64,000 nucleotides of DNA from Bettongia penicillata ogilbyi (lineage: Eukaryota; Chordata; Mammalia; Diprotodontia; Potoroidae). Numbering within the stretch: the first letter of the stretch is position 1; the number at the start of each line of letters is the position of its first letter. The position numbers and the translations under genes were made by a program. Of the stretch, positions 22,271 to 35,843 are shown one piece after another. Below the pieces are notes generated by a model. It was not told the DNA's origin, did not search any database, and saw nothing but the letters and a program-made list of their open reading frames with translations. The stretch spans positions 625,378 to 689,377 of the forward strand of contig JAJHZJ010000076.1 in NCBI GenBank assembly GCA_023548195.1, read 5' to 3'.

Positions 22271-24300
22271 AATGACTAAAAACAATGTTATGTGAGCTCT
22301 GAGTGGGTAACATTTGTTTACTGAGAAGAAAAAAGGCAGCCTCCCTCACAATTGTCAGTTGACTTAAGCATTAAAGGATGAATAGGAATACAGCAAGTGG
22401 GAAAAATGATGGAAGACTTTCTGGGATTAGGTAACAGTGACCAAAGGAATGCATGGGGGATATAGTGTAGATGGTACCTCATTTGACTTGATCATATGAC
22501 ATAGTCACAGTACAAAAGATCAGCATATTATTCAGGTGATCATAACTCTTACACAAAAGGTAAGCGCAGCCCTCCATTTTACTGTATCATAATCTGTTGT
22601 GTTGATCCATTGTATTTATCTGCTACATAATACATTGTACAAGTTTAACTCTATCATAAAGTAGCATCACGTAGAGCCTTTTTAGTTTGATGATCTTCAA
22701 ATGGTTAAGAGTATTTTATCTGTGTTTCCAATTTTATTGGTAAAATGAAGATAATGTTCTTCATCTACCAAGGTCATGGGAAGATTCTGAAGATTAATCA
22801 GTTAGCATGAGGAGAGATCCTTGAATGTGATTATTGAGTAAGTGATTAGCATCATCCTTTCACCATGGCATAATTGTCGACAGTCCTTTATAAAAAGCCT
22901 GAAGGATATGCTAGACAAAAACAAAAGCAGCTCTAACTACCACTGCCAAATCTTTTGAAGTACTTGAACTTGTCCTTCATTTGCTAGTTGGAATTTCTAG
23001 CATTTCAATTGGTATGATAGCATGATCTTTTTGCAATGTTTTCCTCTCTCTGGGGGTAATTTATTTACTGGAAAGATTACCTTTTATAAAAATCTGTCAT
23101 ATTTTTAAGATGAACTTATTTTAAACAGTTTCCATATGGTCCCTAGCAAATGAAGACATATGGTTCGTATAACAATACCATATGCCTGCTAATGATATGC
23201 CTTACATTACAGCAAATGCATACACTTTTAATTTATGGAGTAACAATTTAAATTATGCTTTTACTTCATTTTATGATAATTTAAACCATTTTAATGGTAC
23301 TTAAAAACAAATCACCTAACCCATTTTAATCATCTATTGAACATTTCTGGAGGGGGATAAAAGAAATAATTGTGTATCATTCTAAAAACTATAAAGAAGG
23401 TAATAGAATCCTAGGAAAGTGTAAACAAAATTTACAGAAAGTTATTTTTTTCATGGATTCAGATGTACTTAATACATCCATAAATGGTTGTATACCCAAT
23501 TGCATGTAATTCCATCAAAATTTCTTGATGGTGTTCTATATATAAGGCAACATCAAATTATAAATGAGAATTTTTACAGAAATGTTATAAAACATGTTGT
23601 CTGAGAAATGTTGACTATTAAAAATAAAGATACTTGGTCTCATCACAAGAGCAGGGGGAAGATAACTGCCAGAGAGGCTCTGGGCTCCATTTATTATTCA
23701 TATAACATCAAAAGCAATCAAATAGGATGGCCGGGCATCTTGAATGATTCCCTTCTGGTGAATTTAGGTGAAAACATGAACAATAACAGCACAGCATGGG
23801 CAGGGATGAATGTATAAAAGTTTGCATCCTTAAAAAGAATATCCACATTAATGATATCACAGATCCCTAGAGTAACAGGAACTACATGCAAGTCTGGATA
23901 CTGAGAAGTATACAAAGTTCACAAAGAGAATGTCAGGGTTAGCAGGGATCTTAAAAGACATTTAGTCCAATCCATTACAACACACATGACATGTTCATTT
24001 AGGTTTTATTGGAAGTACCCCAGTGAGAAATGAATCATATTTACTTTACTGAATTTTTCATTTCAAGAAAAATAATACTATTCTACTTTCTATTCTAGTG
24101 CAAAATATGGAGAGATACAGGTTAAATGATAGTGCAATCAGATGGATTTAGTATGGCTTGAGTGCTCAGATTCAAAGGGTAGTCATTTGTTGTTTATTGG
24201 AAAGTGTCTAGTGGAATGTCCCCTGATTTTGTGTTGTTCATCATTGTCCTTAATTAATGGTTTGGAGAAGAGTATAGATGAGGGGAGAGGACCCTGAAGC
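22271..24300. other. unassigned AT-rich DNA
   Basis: No gene is supported. A core-SINE-like phrase ('gggttagcagggatcttaaaagacatttagtccaatcc') sits at 23935-23973. The 69-codon frame at 23608-23817 has no recognisable domain. Confidence 0.35.
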
Positions 24301-24396
24301 CTTGAAGCCCCAAGTAGCCTTCTGGGTCTTCAAGTGTTGACTGAATCCAAACTTCCCCTTAAGGGGATTTGTTCTATAAAGCTTGAATTCAGTCAA
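24301..24396. other. two adjacent hairpin-forming inverted repeats
   Basis: Hairpin 1 (24301-24334) pairs CTTGAAGCCC with GGGTCTTCAAG. Hairpin 2 (24338-24395) pairs TGACTGAATCCAA with TTGAATTCAGTCA (12 of 13) and encloses a perfect 12-base palindrome CCCCTTAAGGGG (24355-24366). No transposon ends were recognised. The function is unknown; a structured RNA, a MITE remnant or chance are all possible. Confidence 0.6.
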
Positions 24397-24844
24397 AGGG
24401 CTGCAGTTGAGGACCTAGAAGATTATAGATTCCCCACTCCACGTAGCTGAGAGAGAACCAGTCTTGTTGTCTGGAATACTAAGGCTACCTCCTCCCTTGA
24501 CATACACAGACTGTATGATTGTGTTCAATTCAGATTCTCAATGTCACTAGAAATATCTCTAAGACTACACATTTCATAGAAGTAGTTGCTGATCTTAATT
24601 GCTAGGGAAGATATTCATAGCTGAGAGTCCCCTATTTCAGTGTAATCATAAGTCTCCTCCCTACATTCTTCCCTACTCTACCTCTCTCCATCTCAAGAAA
24701 CATCTAAATTTTTTCTAGTGTAGCATATTTCATCTAGTCTGTGAACTCTCATCAACTTTGAATCCAATGTGCCTTTTCATACTACATTCCACATGATATC
24801 AGTATATTATAAAGTGTACATACTAGACTCCAAACTCCTTGAAA
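24397..24844. other. unassigned DNA
   Basis: No supported feature. Confidence 0.4.
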
Positions 24845-24990
24845 CTGGGTAAGGATAGCTCACATTTAAATAGTGTTTGCAAAGTGCTTTGCAAATATTA
24901 TTTCATTTTATTCTCATGACAATCCTGGCAGATTAGCGCTATCATTATTCCCATTTCACAAGTGATGAAACTGAGAAAGATAATTAGTGC
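24845..24990 (+). mobile_element. MIR SINE
   Basis: 'gctcacatttaaatagtgtttgcaaagtgctttgcaaatattatttcattttattctcatgacaatcc' followed by 'cattattcccatttcacaagtgatgaaactgag' is typical MIR core. Confidence 0.7.
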
Positions 24991-27900
24991 AGAGGAGATA
25001 TCCTCAGAGAGAATTGAGGGGTCAGGGTATTAAAGGTCATAGTACAGTTAAAGAGAAGCATTTTGTAAGAGAAGGAAGATGACAAGGTAAAATTGTGGTC
25101 AGATACGGGATTTCTTAAGGAAGTGATACATTTGTGAGGGGTGGCAAGATAAAGGATATATTGATGGGCCCTTCTGTGTGTGGCTAAGATAAGGTGGAGG
25201 AGGAGGTTATGGGAAGTGAGTAGTTTGAGGAACTGAGTGATTACAGTGTTTGTGAAAAGAGTCAATATATATGTCAAGTTCCCCTGTTAAAAAGACAGGA
25301 ATTGGAAAAGAGAGAAAAATTATGAGTTATGTACAAATTCACCGTAGAAGGAAGGGGAGTTACAAAAATGTATGCAAACTTCAGCTATCTTAACATTAAT
25401 TAAATGGTAGGTATGAATATCATGACCCACAAAGGAAGACAGATTATTGATTAATGGAGGCAGAGAGGCAACCCGAAAGTCACAGTGGGGAGAAAATAGT
25501 TATTCAACTCCTCTGCCTCAGTCAGTGACCTAAGGAGAATGAGGGAAAGGATAGATAGCACAGGAAAGGGTTGTCAAGGGGGATGAGACAAAGAGCTGCT
25601 AGGTCAAAGATGCAGGAGAGGAAACAATTTTAGATGAAGGGGAGTTTTATTGCCTATGCACACATTACAGTGGAAGGAGTGAGGGCTGTTTAACTTAAAT
25701 TTTGGATTGGGGGATGTTGAGGAAAATGAAAATGAGGAATCAGAAACTGAAGGCTTGATAATGGGGTTTAAAAAGATGATAACCTGCAGGAGAAGGCAGG
25801 ATGCTTGAGGTAAAATGGAAGGTTGTTCCCCTTTCCACCAGTGGTTCTCCACATTCCACAGGGTTGATAAGACAAGCAGCAGGAGGCAGAAAGTGCTTTG
25901 TTCCAGCCCAAATAGAAGTTCTTGCTTTGGAAGCTAAAGGAAGATTCTAGATCCTGCCCTTTGCCATCTTTACTCACCAGGCAGTCTGAACCCTAGTTCA
26001 GGAACCACTAGGTCACAGTGTCATAGAAATGTTTGATTTTTCCTCTTACCTGATGAAGCAGTAAAAGAGATACCAAGGAAAAACCAATATGCATTTTTCA
26101 TGTTGCTTCCTAGATAAAAGTGTTGTGTACAAGTACAGATAGCAGTGAGATAAGATCTCCCTCTTAATGCATTCAGAAATTCTTACATCTTAAGCAGCAA
26201 AGTTGATGAATGTGAAGTAGAGGACATATTCCCATAGCTTCTCTGTTCTAAAGGACTGTCTACCAGTTTCACTAGATGCAATGGTCATATTACCATCTTC
26301 ATTGCCTTTTATTTTTCTGAGTGGTATCCCTAATGACCTACTTTGTAAGAGCAGTAAATAAAGAATTATCCTTTAAGGCTACAACCAATGTGTAGTGAAT
26401 TACATACATTTCAGGTTTACTGGTCAAGAATTTATCAAGAATTTCCTAAATGCAGAGCCTGATAATTCTTACAGTTCTACAGCATTGCATTTTTAAGTAT
26501 TCATAAGTATTTCAGATCTTCAAAAATTACATATTTCAGAGATTATTTATGCCAATAACTGAACTTAGTTTAGAGTCCTGAGCATCATAGGTATCTAAAA
26601 AATTAATTCCTTATTTGAATGGCAACCATACAGTGTGAACCTGGAAATGGAAGTAAAAGTTCTATGTACGACTAATGTGAATCAAAGAAATTCTAAAGGG
26701 TGATCTTTTTGAGAATGGCCAGAGGAACAAGTAAAATGGACAACATTAGAAGACAAGATGGCTAGAATATGCATATATTATTGTTCAGAATACGTCTGAT
26801 TCTCAATTATTTATAAGTTGATAGTCTTGTTTTATGGTATTAGGAAATGTCTTTGATATTGGGTTAGCGACAGTTTTAGTTATATCTTTGAAGATACATT
26901 TGGGCTACTCTTTTCTAGGGAATCAATAATAAAAAAAAAAAACCCACTCATTTGGAGTTTGTGGATATATCATCAAAGGTTTTGACTGACTAGAACCAAA
27001 TATGGATCACATATTCCCCCATCCAAATTGCCCAAATCTTGCTTCTACAATAGTTGTGTTCTATAATGCTGCTGCGATTAGAGAATCATACTGAACATGA
27101 AGATAATCTAAATTGAAAGAAATAAGGAATAATAAAATTTTCACAGTACATTGTTAATATGTCTCTCTCTTAAGTGTATAGCATTTAGAAATAATTTCAT
27201 TATAAAATTGAGGCTTATATTTGGTGACAACCTTGAATTTGAACCAATAGAGTAGCTAGTCATCTTCTCTGTATATTTCATAGTCATTTATTTATTCTTA
27301 GTTTTTTTTAAAAGCCTGATATACTAGTTTTTATAATTGTTAAACAATCTACTTGCATTTCTGCAATGGTTGACTTAATATATTACTGCAAAATCAATTG
27401 TTCTCATTACTGAATATTTCAAAATTGACTACAATAAAGTTGGTTACATTGTGATTAACAGATGGGGGTTTTAAATGATTTATTATAATGGGAGTAAACA
27501 ATAAATAGGTGATTCTGTCATTAGATGAAGTAAATACATCTGTGCAACTTTCCAGAATAATATGATTAAAATCAAATATGGCCATATGGTCATTCAATCT
27601 TGTACCTACCTCAGTTTTAGTAAGTGCCTTCATTCTAAATAAATAAAAAAATAAAGGTTATAACTCAAACCCCACTTTAACAAACTCTAATGAATTATTA
27701 CTGCCTTGGAGTTAGTTATATTCATTATATCTTAAAGTAATTGAATATAAGAGCCTAAGGTAAAATATAGTTATTTTTTACTCAGTCTAGGATTTTTCTG
27801 ATCATATCTGGTACCCTTTTTTATGATGAGAGTTTCTTAATCCTTGACCATCTCCCAGTTGCTAGTTGCTTTGTCTCTCCTAAAATTGACTCATATAAAG

Positions 27901-28232
27901 TAGAGTGCTGGTAAATGTTGAATAACTAGCTCTCTGAAAGCCACAATACACTTAATTTTAATATGCATTATGAAGATTCTCTCCATCACTTTCTTAAGTT
28001 TTGATAATAAACAAAACCATAAATTAAGCTGAGCTTCATACAGTTTAATGATTTCCACAGTTTAGAATTCTCATTCTGAAATTTTAATAATCATCTTTCT
28101 CCAGGGCACTCTTTTTTTAGGCTGGATCTAGCATGCCTCTATTTACATTTATTTATGGATGGCTATAAGAGTAAGCATGTGGTAGTAGAAAGTGTAGTTG
28201 CTTTGGAGTGGAGAAGAGCTGAGTTTAGATCA
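24991..28232. other. unassigned DNA
   Basis: The first kilobase (24990-25980) is purine-rich on the plus strand (repeated 'ggagg', 'aggaag') and may be a very old repeat that I cannot place. The remainder is AT-rich. No open frame above 100 codons and no RNA gene is recognised. Confidence 0.35.
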
Positions 28233-28350
28233 GCTGGATCATAAGTTCATCAAAAACAGGGACCATTTTATTTTACATTCTTTTGTATCCTCCAGATATA
28301 GCAAAGTATCTGGCACATTGTATATATTCAATAAATACTTGCTAATGTTT
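28233..28350 (+). mobile_element. L2 3' end fragment
   Basis: 'ataagttcatcaaaaacagggaccattttattttacattcttttgtatcctccagatatagcaaagtatctggcacattgtatatattcaataaatacttgctaatg' follows the L2 3' terminus. Confidence 0.65.
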
Positions 28351-28518
28351 TGGACAAAAAAACAAAAGAAAACATGTTTGGTATTTATTACCAAATGTGT
28401 GACTTAATAACACCTTTGGACTTCAGTTTCTTTATCTGTAATATGAGATTTGATTATGTGGTTTTTAAGGTTCCATCCAGTTTTGTCTTCCTATTACCCT
28501 TGTTATGTATGCCCTTAA

Positions 28519-28800
<282 letters not shown>

Positions 28801-28810
28801 TTGAGATAAG

Positions 28811-28950
28811 AAATATATATATATATATAGATATATGTATATATGTGTATATATATAATTGTGGACATATATGCACATGTATATACATACACACATACAT
28901 TTATATATACACACATGCGTATGTACATATATGCACACATATGTATACTC
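28811..28950. repeat. TA/CA/TG microsatellite
   Basis: Alternating (TA), (TG), (CA) and ATGT steps starting 10 bases beyond the hAT element. The Tyr/Ile/Cys-rich frames across it are artefacts. Confidence 0.9.
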
Positions 28951-30639
28951 ATTGACTAGCATAATATCTTGCACATTTTGTAACTATAATAAATGCATAT
29001 TGAGTAGACTCAAATTGAATATTTGTGACCAAAACTTCATCTTATATTTTTTCCTCAAGTGACAAAAGGTAAAAAAATTCTTGTGCACTACAAGTCCAGG
29101 TTATTTAATGATCCTGTCATTCATAGCAGTATGTTATAGCTATTCATAGAACTTCCCAGACCCAACAGTGGTATACCCATTTAAAGCACTCAAATAATTT
29201 AGGAAATTAAGAAATGCTAATTATTAAGCATAATAGACCATCTGTCATTTCCTCTTAAAATATCATTCTTGCTTGTGTGCCTAGAATATATCAGCCCTTA
29301 TTTCTTAATAAGACACTTTTCCTTGCAGGTATTGAGAAGTTCAATAAACTTATATTAGGTTGACTTCTGTTATCTTGAATGTTCAGGCTACTGTATTTTC
29401 TTTCAGAAGGGATTCATCTTGACAGGAACATATTGTGCCACTGGAAGAAATGATTAATCCTTATGTTCATGGATTAGTGCAATGACAATATATGAAAACT
29501 TTTTCTTAAGGGGAAGGTTAGGGAGTTTATAATGTCTTCTATCATAAATAAAGAAAAAAGCCTGGTTCAGAAGATTCTTCTCCTCCAGCAGAAAATAATT
29601 CTCATTTTCTTATTTTCCTTAAGTGGTTAATTTAATTCCTACTTCAGGAAGCCTCAAAGAGGTCATTTGTCTGAAACAGGTGTATTGTATGAACTCTATA
29701 CCATCATTGGTTCACATTTTGGTAAGCAGTAGACATTTTTCAGGCAGAAAAATAGCATTTGAACTACATGTTTCTGATATATATTACTTATGTAAATATA
29801 TATCAAATATATATAAACATATAGATATATAATAGTTCCTGATCATCATATGCAAACTCTTTCATTATAACTGATCATGTTGTGAAACAGAATAAAAAAA
29901 TTCAACTTTTATTCATCTCTGCTCCACTGAGTTTAAATACTGTTAATGCCAAAATGATCAAAAATCATTCTGAGTGATATGATCTATTTGAATAAGGAAT
30001 TTAGCTTTTTAATTCTTACAATATTGAGTAGACATTTTCCATTACTTGTTGTATCCCTTCTATGAGAACTTATTTTCTCTCTCAGAATAGTACTATTGAA
30101 ACCTGCTGTGATAATGCACCAAAAAACCCAGGAAAATGTGTTGTAATGGAAAGAAATGACATTTAAAGATGGATAGGAAATGAAAGAATTAGACCTGTGA
30201 GTCAAAGGAAAGTAAGAGAGCTAAGTAATGTGGAACTTTCATTTGGCCTTCATAGACCCATGAACAGGTACCCTCCATAAATTTACAGGGCCATTGAGAA
30301 TGAGAAAGAATGGTCCTTTGCTTGGAAATTTAACAATTTTGTGGTTGGTTGCTATTTTCTACTTTTCCTGGGATTCATAGAAAGATATAAGCATTCCCGG
30401 TCATTTGGTGATATAGGATCTAAGATTTTATTCCAAAGTACAGTGGGAAGGGATGAAAAATAGTGCATCCAGACAGAGAAATTCCAGAAATAATGGAGGT
30501 TTAATATAGTTGTCCAGACTCTGTCTTTGTTAGAATGTATCATATTTTGACACTAGTTCAGAAAATCGTTAAGTGTAGATACTTCACATATCACTGAAAG
30601 TTGTTTATTTCAACACTGCATAATTAATACCAGCTCAAT
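28951..30639. other. unassigned AT-rich DNA
   Basis: A short TA-rich run lies at 29775-29830. No gene or clear repeat is recognised. Confidence 0.4.
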
Positions 30640-30649
30640 GCAGTTGGCT

Positions 30650-30995
30650 TTATAAGCCCTATGTTCATGGCTTAATTTCTCTCAAGGTGACTTGACATGC
30701 ATTGCATGAGAGTTGCACAGCAAAACTGATCCCCACTAAAGGGGCCAGTTCAGAACTAGCTTGATACAGGTTTTGGGGATACATGGTTATATGCCCTTCC
30801 AAGAGGAGGTGATCCCAAATGGTGTCAATCAATTCTGATTGGTCAACATGCTGGGAGGTGGGCTATATTAAAATGAGGTCTTCAGTACCTGATTTAGGTC
30901 ACTTAATCCTGATCAAAGAGACATCAATTTCCATATCACCTGTCTTGACAATACGGAGGAATCAATATTCTGAAGGACTGTACACAAGTCATTCT
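30650..30995 (-). mobile_element. partial ERV LTR, minus strand
   Basis: It shares a long collinear order of words with the LTR at 35.30-35.84 kb: 'catggcttaatttctctca', 'ggccagttcagaactagct', 'atatgcccttc', 'atattaaaatgaggtctt', 'cttaatcctgatcaa', 'tttccatat', 'gacaatacggaggaatc'. The two ends of the LTR (first U3 part and U5) are missing or too diverged to see. A purine run on the minus strand (AAAAGAAGAATG, complement at about 30990-31001) could be a polypurine tract. Confidence 0.6.
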
Positions 30996-31001
30996 TCTTT
31001 T

Positions 31002-34000
31002 AACATTAACTAATTTTAACAAAACTGAGACAGGTATGATATTACCCAAGTAACAGAACAATATCCTGGTCTCACAAGTCCTGGATACCATTATGAGGAA
31101 TTAAGTGGCCCTAATTTATATAGGAATACATGCAAGTAAAATATTTCAAGGCTAAAAATTGCCTGTTTGGGCTAAAAGTCTGGGTCAAATAGCTCAGTCT
31201 TACAATTGTATCTTATTATAGTAACTTCAGATGTTCTAGCACCCATCAGTTACTTAATACTGTGCTTATAAAACATTTGATTATTGAAATTTTCCATAAA
31301 AGACCAGGGACATAAATATAACAAGGGAATAATGTTTTCCTAACTTCATGTCAATTCCAGGCAATAATGATACAGAGGGTCAATTGCTTTGAGTCAGGCT
31401 TAAATCTGCCAGATGTCATAATGAGGAACTTGTGTTAGGATACTCCTACTCCTACCTCAGCTTCTGCAAAACAGTTATTCTCTCAAACATTTCATGAGAT
31501 CACACTCTGCAATTCATAGATGCAGGTCGTAGACCCCCTACAAAGTTGCTGCCATCATGGATCAATGGCTCAATAGCCTTACTTGATAAACATACCTGGA
31601 GTTAGACTCAGAATAAAATCAGTTAACAGTCGCACAAGGTCTTGAATAAAAAAGTTCCAAAAATCTGTATCAGAGATGACTATAATCTCACATTAGTTAG
31701 GGAACATCTTTAAAGTGAGCCCTACGTAGTTTACATGCATTCCTATGTGTGTTCTAGTTCCTGATGAAATAACATGAGTAAAATCAAATTTCCATTAAGT
31801 ACATAAATTATTACTCTAATAGATCTGCATCTGTTTCTCAAGCTTATTTATCCTTCTCTAATCATACTTAACCTGTAGGAGCAAGACACTTCCGGAAATG
31901 AAACTTATATATATGAAAAGTTCAAATACTAAATTAACTCATATTTAGGCCATGGAATGAATTCAGATCAAAACAGTAAGATCTTCCCTACTTAAAACTC
32001 ATTACAGTAAATGCTTTCACATTTATCATTAGTCCTTTAGACCTCTGATGCTGCTGCCATTGAGCTGCTGACTCTGACACTGTATCTCAGAAAGCACCCA
32101 TTAAGAACCAATCCAAGGATATGACAAACCTAAGAATGAAACCTAACATTCACAGTAGGTTTGGACATAGTTGTTATCTATATCAAATTATTGCCACAAA
32201 TTAACTTCAAATGGAAATTTAGTAGACCTTCTAAAAATCACAAAAAATATTTTTCAAAGCAATTTCTTCATAAAGATATTTCCCTTTTTTAAAAACAACT
32301 TGCAATTTATCCTGTTACTATAAACTAATTGCAAAGAAATTTTACAAGGACCTTTCTTTGCATAATTACCAATTTTCCTTTTGCAAAAATAGTTTTGTAA
32401 ATACTTGAATTAAACAATAACTTCCAAATAGCTTAATTAACAATCTTATTTTTTCATAAGTGAGAACCAAATTTTAACTGAAATTTCATTTTAGATATAG
32501 AAAAAATTTTGAAGTTTATGAATTCTTAGATTACAGTGCTTTAAAACATTATAACACATGACCATATAGAATGACCTAACAGCTTCCTAAATCATTCATT
32601 TTTTCTTTTTCCTCTGACACTACAATTTTAATCTAAAATCTAGATTATAAGAGAATTTTTTTCTATCACTGTTTAACAAGTTGCACAATTTAAAAAATGT
32701 AAAAATCCCCTACATATTATAATGTATTTGAAACTTGAAATGATTCAAATTCAACAATTTGACAAACTCAACAATCCAAAGTATTCTAAATCACCTTGCG
32801 CAGATAATCTTCCATCTAATCATTCATATGTTGAAACTACAATGTGAAACCTTATATATTTTCATAATAGTCAGAAATCCAAATGAAAATGTGCTCTTAT
32901 ATTACCATTTCTTCAATAAATGTTAACAGTGTTTAAACAGTTAACAATGTTTAAAATTTTATCACATCCTTTATTTTTAAATGCCCAATTCATATATGCA
33001 ACAAAATCCAGATTAAAAATTGATTCAACACAATGGTCTCTCAAACTTTACAGTCTAAGAGAATTTTAAAAATACAATGCAATTTAGAAACACAGTAATA
33101 ACACAAACAATAAATGATAGATGACATGGATTGTGTTTTCAGGTTATCACATACAGAAATTAGTAATCTATTGGCTTTGGTATTTTCAAACTATTTCAAA
33201 GTTATCAAGTATGGAACAATTACATTAAATTAGAGAGAAAATAATAGTGTTGGTTTTATCATATGCCAGTCATTGTGTTTACAATCACGTGACCCTCACA
33301 ACATCCCTAGGAAGTAAGTTCCACTATTATCCCCTTAAAGAAGAGTAAACTGCAGTAAATAGAACTTTCTCAGGTTCATGCAGTTAATAAATTTCTTAAT
33401 GTCAAATAACATAACAATTTAATCACTCTTAGATGCTGTTCTAATTCCTATAGGAAAGATTTTTGACAAATCTAATCAAATCTGGATTTATAATCACTAA
33501 TGATAAATATTTTATTCTTTTAAAGTCCAATTCTCTTTGCCATTTGAAAGGAAATTGCATTGAAAGGAATTATTATCCACAACCTCATGTAGTTCCTCAA
33601 AAAGAAAGTTTTACAAACAGTTTGAAATTAAAGCTGCCAGTTCAAAATGTCCTGGGCCCACACTTCAAGATTAGGCAACACTGCAGCTTCTGTCCTAGGA
33701 AGAAAGGGATCTAAGGAATTTGATTTAGTGATAGGGTATGGCTAGTTTTTACAGGCATAAACCTCCAGAGCATCAAATAATTTATTGAACAGTATAAGGA
33801 AACATCTTAAGATTTTATATAGTAAAATAGTTTTCTACGACTTTATCTATTGGTTTTTAAAATCAAGCTACACAATTTCCATTTTCAACCAAAACCAAAC
33901 TTCCTCACATCCTCTCTATATCCTTAAACCATCTGAAACAGGCACAAATGCACCTAGAACAACTAAGCAAGGATGGAGGTTTGAGAGGGGACTTAGAGTA

Positions 34001-35272
34001 CATGGGTTTCCTGTGGACCACCCCACCCCCATACATCCAGAAACCATTTTTTCCCTAACCATCATATTTTTGCTTAAACCTTTATTTCTTTTCCCAATCT
34101 TTCAAAACTCAGATTATCTCCACTTTCCTTTACATTTCAAATTAAAAAAAAAATCATACCCAATTTTGGCCTGCTTATCTGAACCAGTTTGAATCTGAAG
34201 AAAGCTAATGCCTAACAATTTACAAATCAAGAGAGCTGAATTTCTCCCAAACCATTTACAAAACACCTTCCATAATGCTAATAAACATTCTCAACAAAAT
34301 CACTGAAATCCTAAAGTGATAGCTTAAAAGAAAGCAAAAAACCCTTAGTTTTGCAGTTTTAAAGACATTTTCTAATACCAGTTACATGGGCAGGAGGGTT
34401 GCAAAGACAGTTCTCTAGATTTAATTTAAACGTTAAGTATAAACTTTAACTTTCGTATCTAATTAAACCCCAATTCAAATTCTCAGTCTTTCTCTAACTC
34501 CTGGGCAGCCTGCTCTAGATCTTTATCAGTAAAAAACAACTTGCTGATTCCACCTTCCACTAACTTCTGGCAGAGTGTATCCCTGCTTTTTATTTTATTT
34601 TTTTTTTAATTCTATTACTCATTATTTAGTTTAGTATCTCAACTTGGACAGTGTTGCGACTCACACAACGGGCCCCCACAAAAAATCTTAATCTCCCACT
34701 GAAAGTCTAAAATGGAAGTTCTTTACCAATATTCTTTCTCTAATTATAGACCAAAGAAATTTCTTGGAAGTTTTTTCCTGATGCATTTAAATCTTTCATC
34801 ACAAAAAGGGAACATTTTACAAACACACAAGGCACTTGACAAGACAAAGTGCCCACAGATCTAATTTTCATGTTGGTTTTTTAGGAGATAAGCCAACGTA
34901 GAATTAGAATTAGACTGATCAAAATTCAGTTATATTTTAGTTCCACATCCTTATTGCAACACAATTTATCACATAAATTAGAAATAGACTGGTCAAAATT
35001 CAGTTACCACATGCCAATTTAATCTGAGTGAGTTCTAGTCAATTACAGAAAATATCCTTCCAGGAAGACCTTTCTAGATCTCTGTCCCCAGAGTCACTTG
35101 GGAGAAAAACAGGACTGCAACCTAAAATGAGAAGTCCAATACATAAGGAGCAGTGATTTTGAGAATAAGACTCACTCACCTTTCAGGGCTAGGATTTCAG
35201 GAGAAAAGTCCTGTGGGTACCCTGCCTTACCACTGTTGGAGTGAAAAGTGCACCCCCAAATTTCAAGTGCAA
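31002..35272. other. DNA between two LTR segments; ERV leader at right end only
   Basis: If the two LTRs belonged to one provirus this would be its interior. I cannot recognise gag, pol or env reading frames on the minus strand, and a MIR-like SINE at 33255-33410 argues that at least the middle is older genomic DNA. Only the part nearest the right LTR (roughly 34.65-35.27 kb) is plausibly ERV leader. The 135-codon plus-strand frame at 33785-34192 has no domain that I know. Confidence 0.4.
33255..33410 (+). mobile_element. MIR SINE
   Basis: 'catatgccagtcattgtgtttacaatcacgtgaccctcacaacatccctaggaagtaagttccactattatccccttaaagaagagtaaactgcag' follows the MIR core closely. Confidence 0.65.
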
Positions 35273-35290
35273 ATCTGAGTCACAGCACCA
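35273..35290 (-). other. candidate tRNA-His primer binding site
   Basis: Read on the minus strand: TGGTGCTGTGACTCAGAT. The tRNA-His-type site used by HERV-H-like class I retroviruses is TGGTGCCGTGACTCGGAT (recalled, 16 of 18 identical). It lies 5 bases beyond the LTR end (LTR ...TTCACA, spacer 35291-35295), the expected arrangement for a 5' LTR. Both differences are C-to-T or G-to-A changes, consistent with decay. Confidence 0.65.
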
Positions 35291-35295
35291 TTAAT

Positions 35296-35796
35296 TGTGA
35301 AGCCATGAACCTCAATTTGAAACAAAGTCTGTTGTAAGAAAGAGACAAATGAAATTAAGGTGCGTCTGTCCATGGTTTAATTTCTCTCATGCTGTCTCCA
35401 CATGAATTGCATGGAAGTTACAGTGCAAACGAACCCCACACCCCAAAAGAGGCCAGTTCAGAACTGGCTCATTTTGGGATTTGAGGGTACCTGATTATAT
35501 GCCCTTCAAAGAGTAAGTGTTCCCAAGGGGTTGCAATCAACTCTGTTCCAAATGCTAGGGGTTGCTGGGGGTTGGAATATATTAAAATGAGGTCTTGAGT
35601 CATGTGACTTGGGTGGCTTAATCCTGATCAATTTCCATATTAACTGCCTTCACAATAGGGAGGAATCAAAAATTTTCCAGACTTGTTCTAGCAACACAAT
35701 GAGTTATAATAGAGTCATTTAGATTGAGGATGGAACTTTGAAAGAAAAGAGAAATGGGGAAGCTCTGAGTTTCCAAGTTAATGACTACTAAAAAAT

Positions 35797-35837
<41 letters not shown>

Positions 35838-35843
35838 ATAACA
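35296..35843 (-). mobile_element. ERV LTR (5' LTR of a decayed class I ERV), minus strand
   Basis: On the minus strand it ends ...GGCTTCACA next to the primer binding site. Its body matches the LTRs at 30.65 and 43.87-45.14 kb, including 'ggaaactcagagcttcccc', 'tattttaatata'-like A/T box words and 'gagagaaattaaaccatgg'. The U3 start is uncertain because a (TG)18 tract (35801-35836) lies there; TGTTATG at 35843 is the best candidate. No downstream viral genes are readable. Confidence 0.6.
35801..35836. repeat. (TG)18 microsatellite
   Basis: A perfect dinucleotide run at the outer edge of the LTR. Confidence 0.95.

Noticed and set aside
33785..34192. 135-codon open frame on the plus strand
   Set aside because: No domain, no start context or splice evidence and AT-rich codon use. 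It is more likely chance than an exon.
34650..34690. A second primer-binding-like phrase (complement TGGGGGCCCGTTGTG) resembling a tRNA-Pro site
   Set aside because: The match is limited to the first ten or so bases and there is no LTR end beside it.
31002..35272. A complete provirus between the two same-orientation LTRs
   Set aside because: No viral reading frames are visible, the left LTR is partial, and a MIR SINE lies in the middle. Only the leader next to the right LTR is supported.
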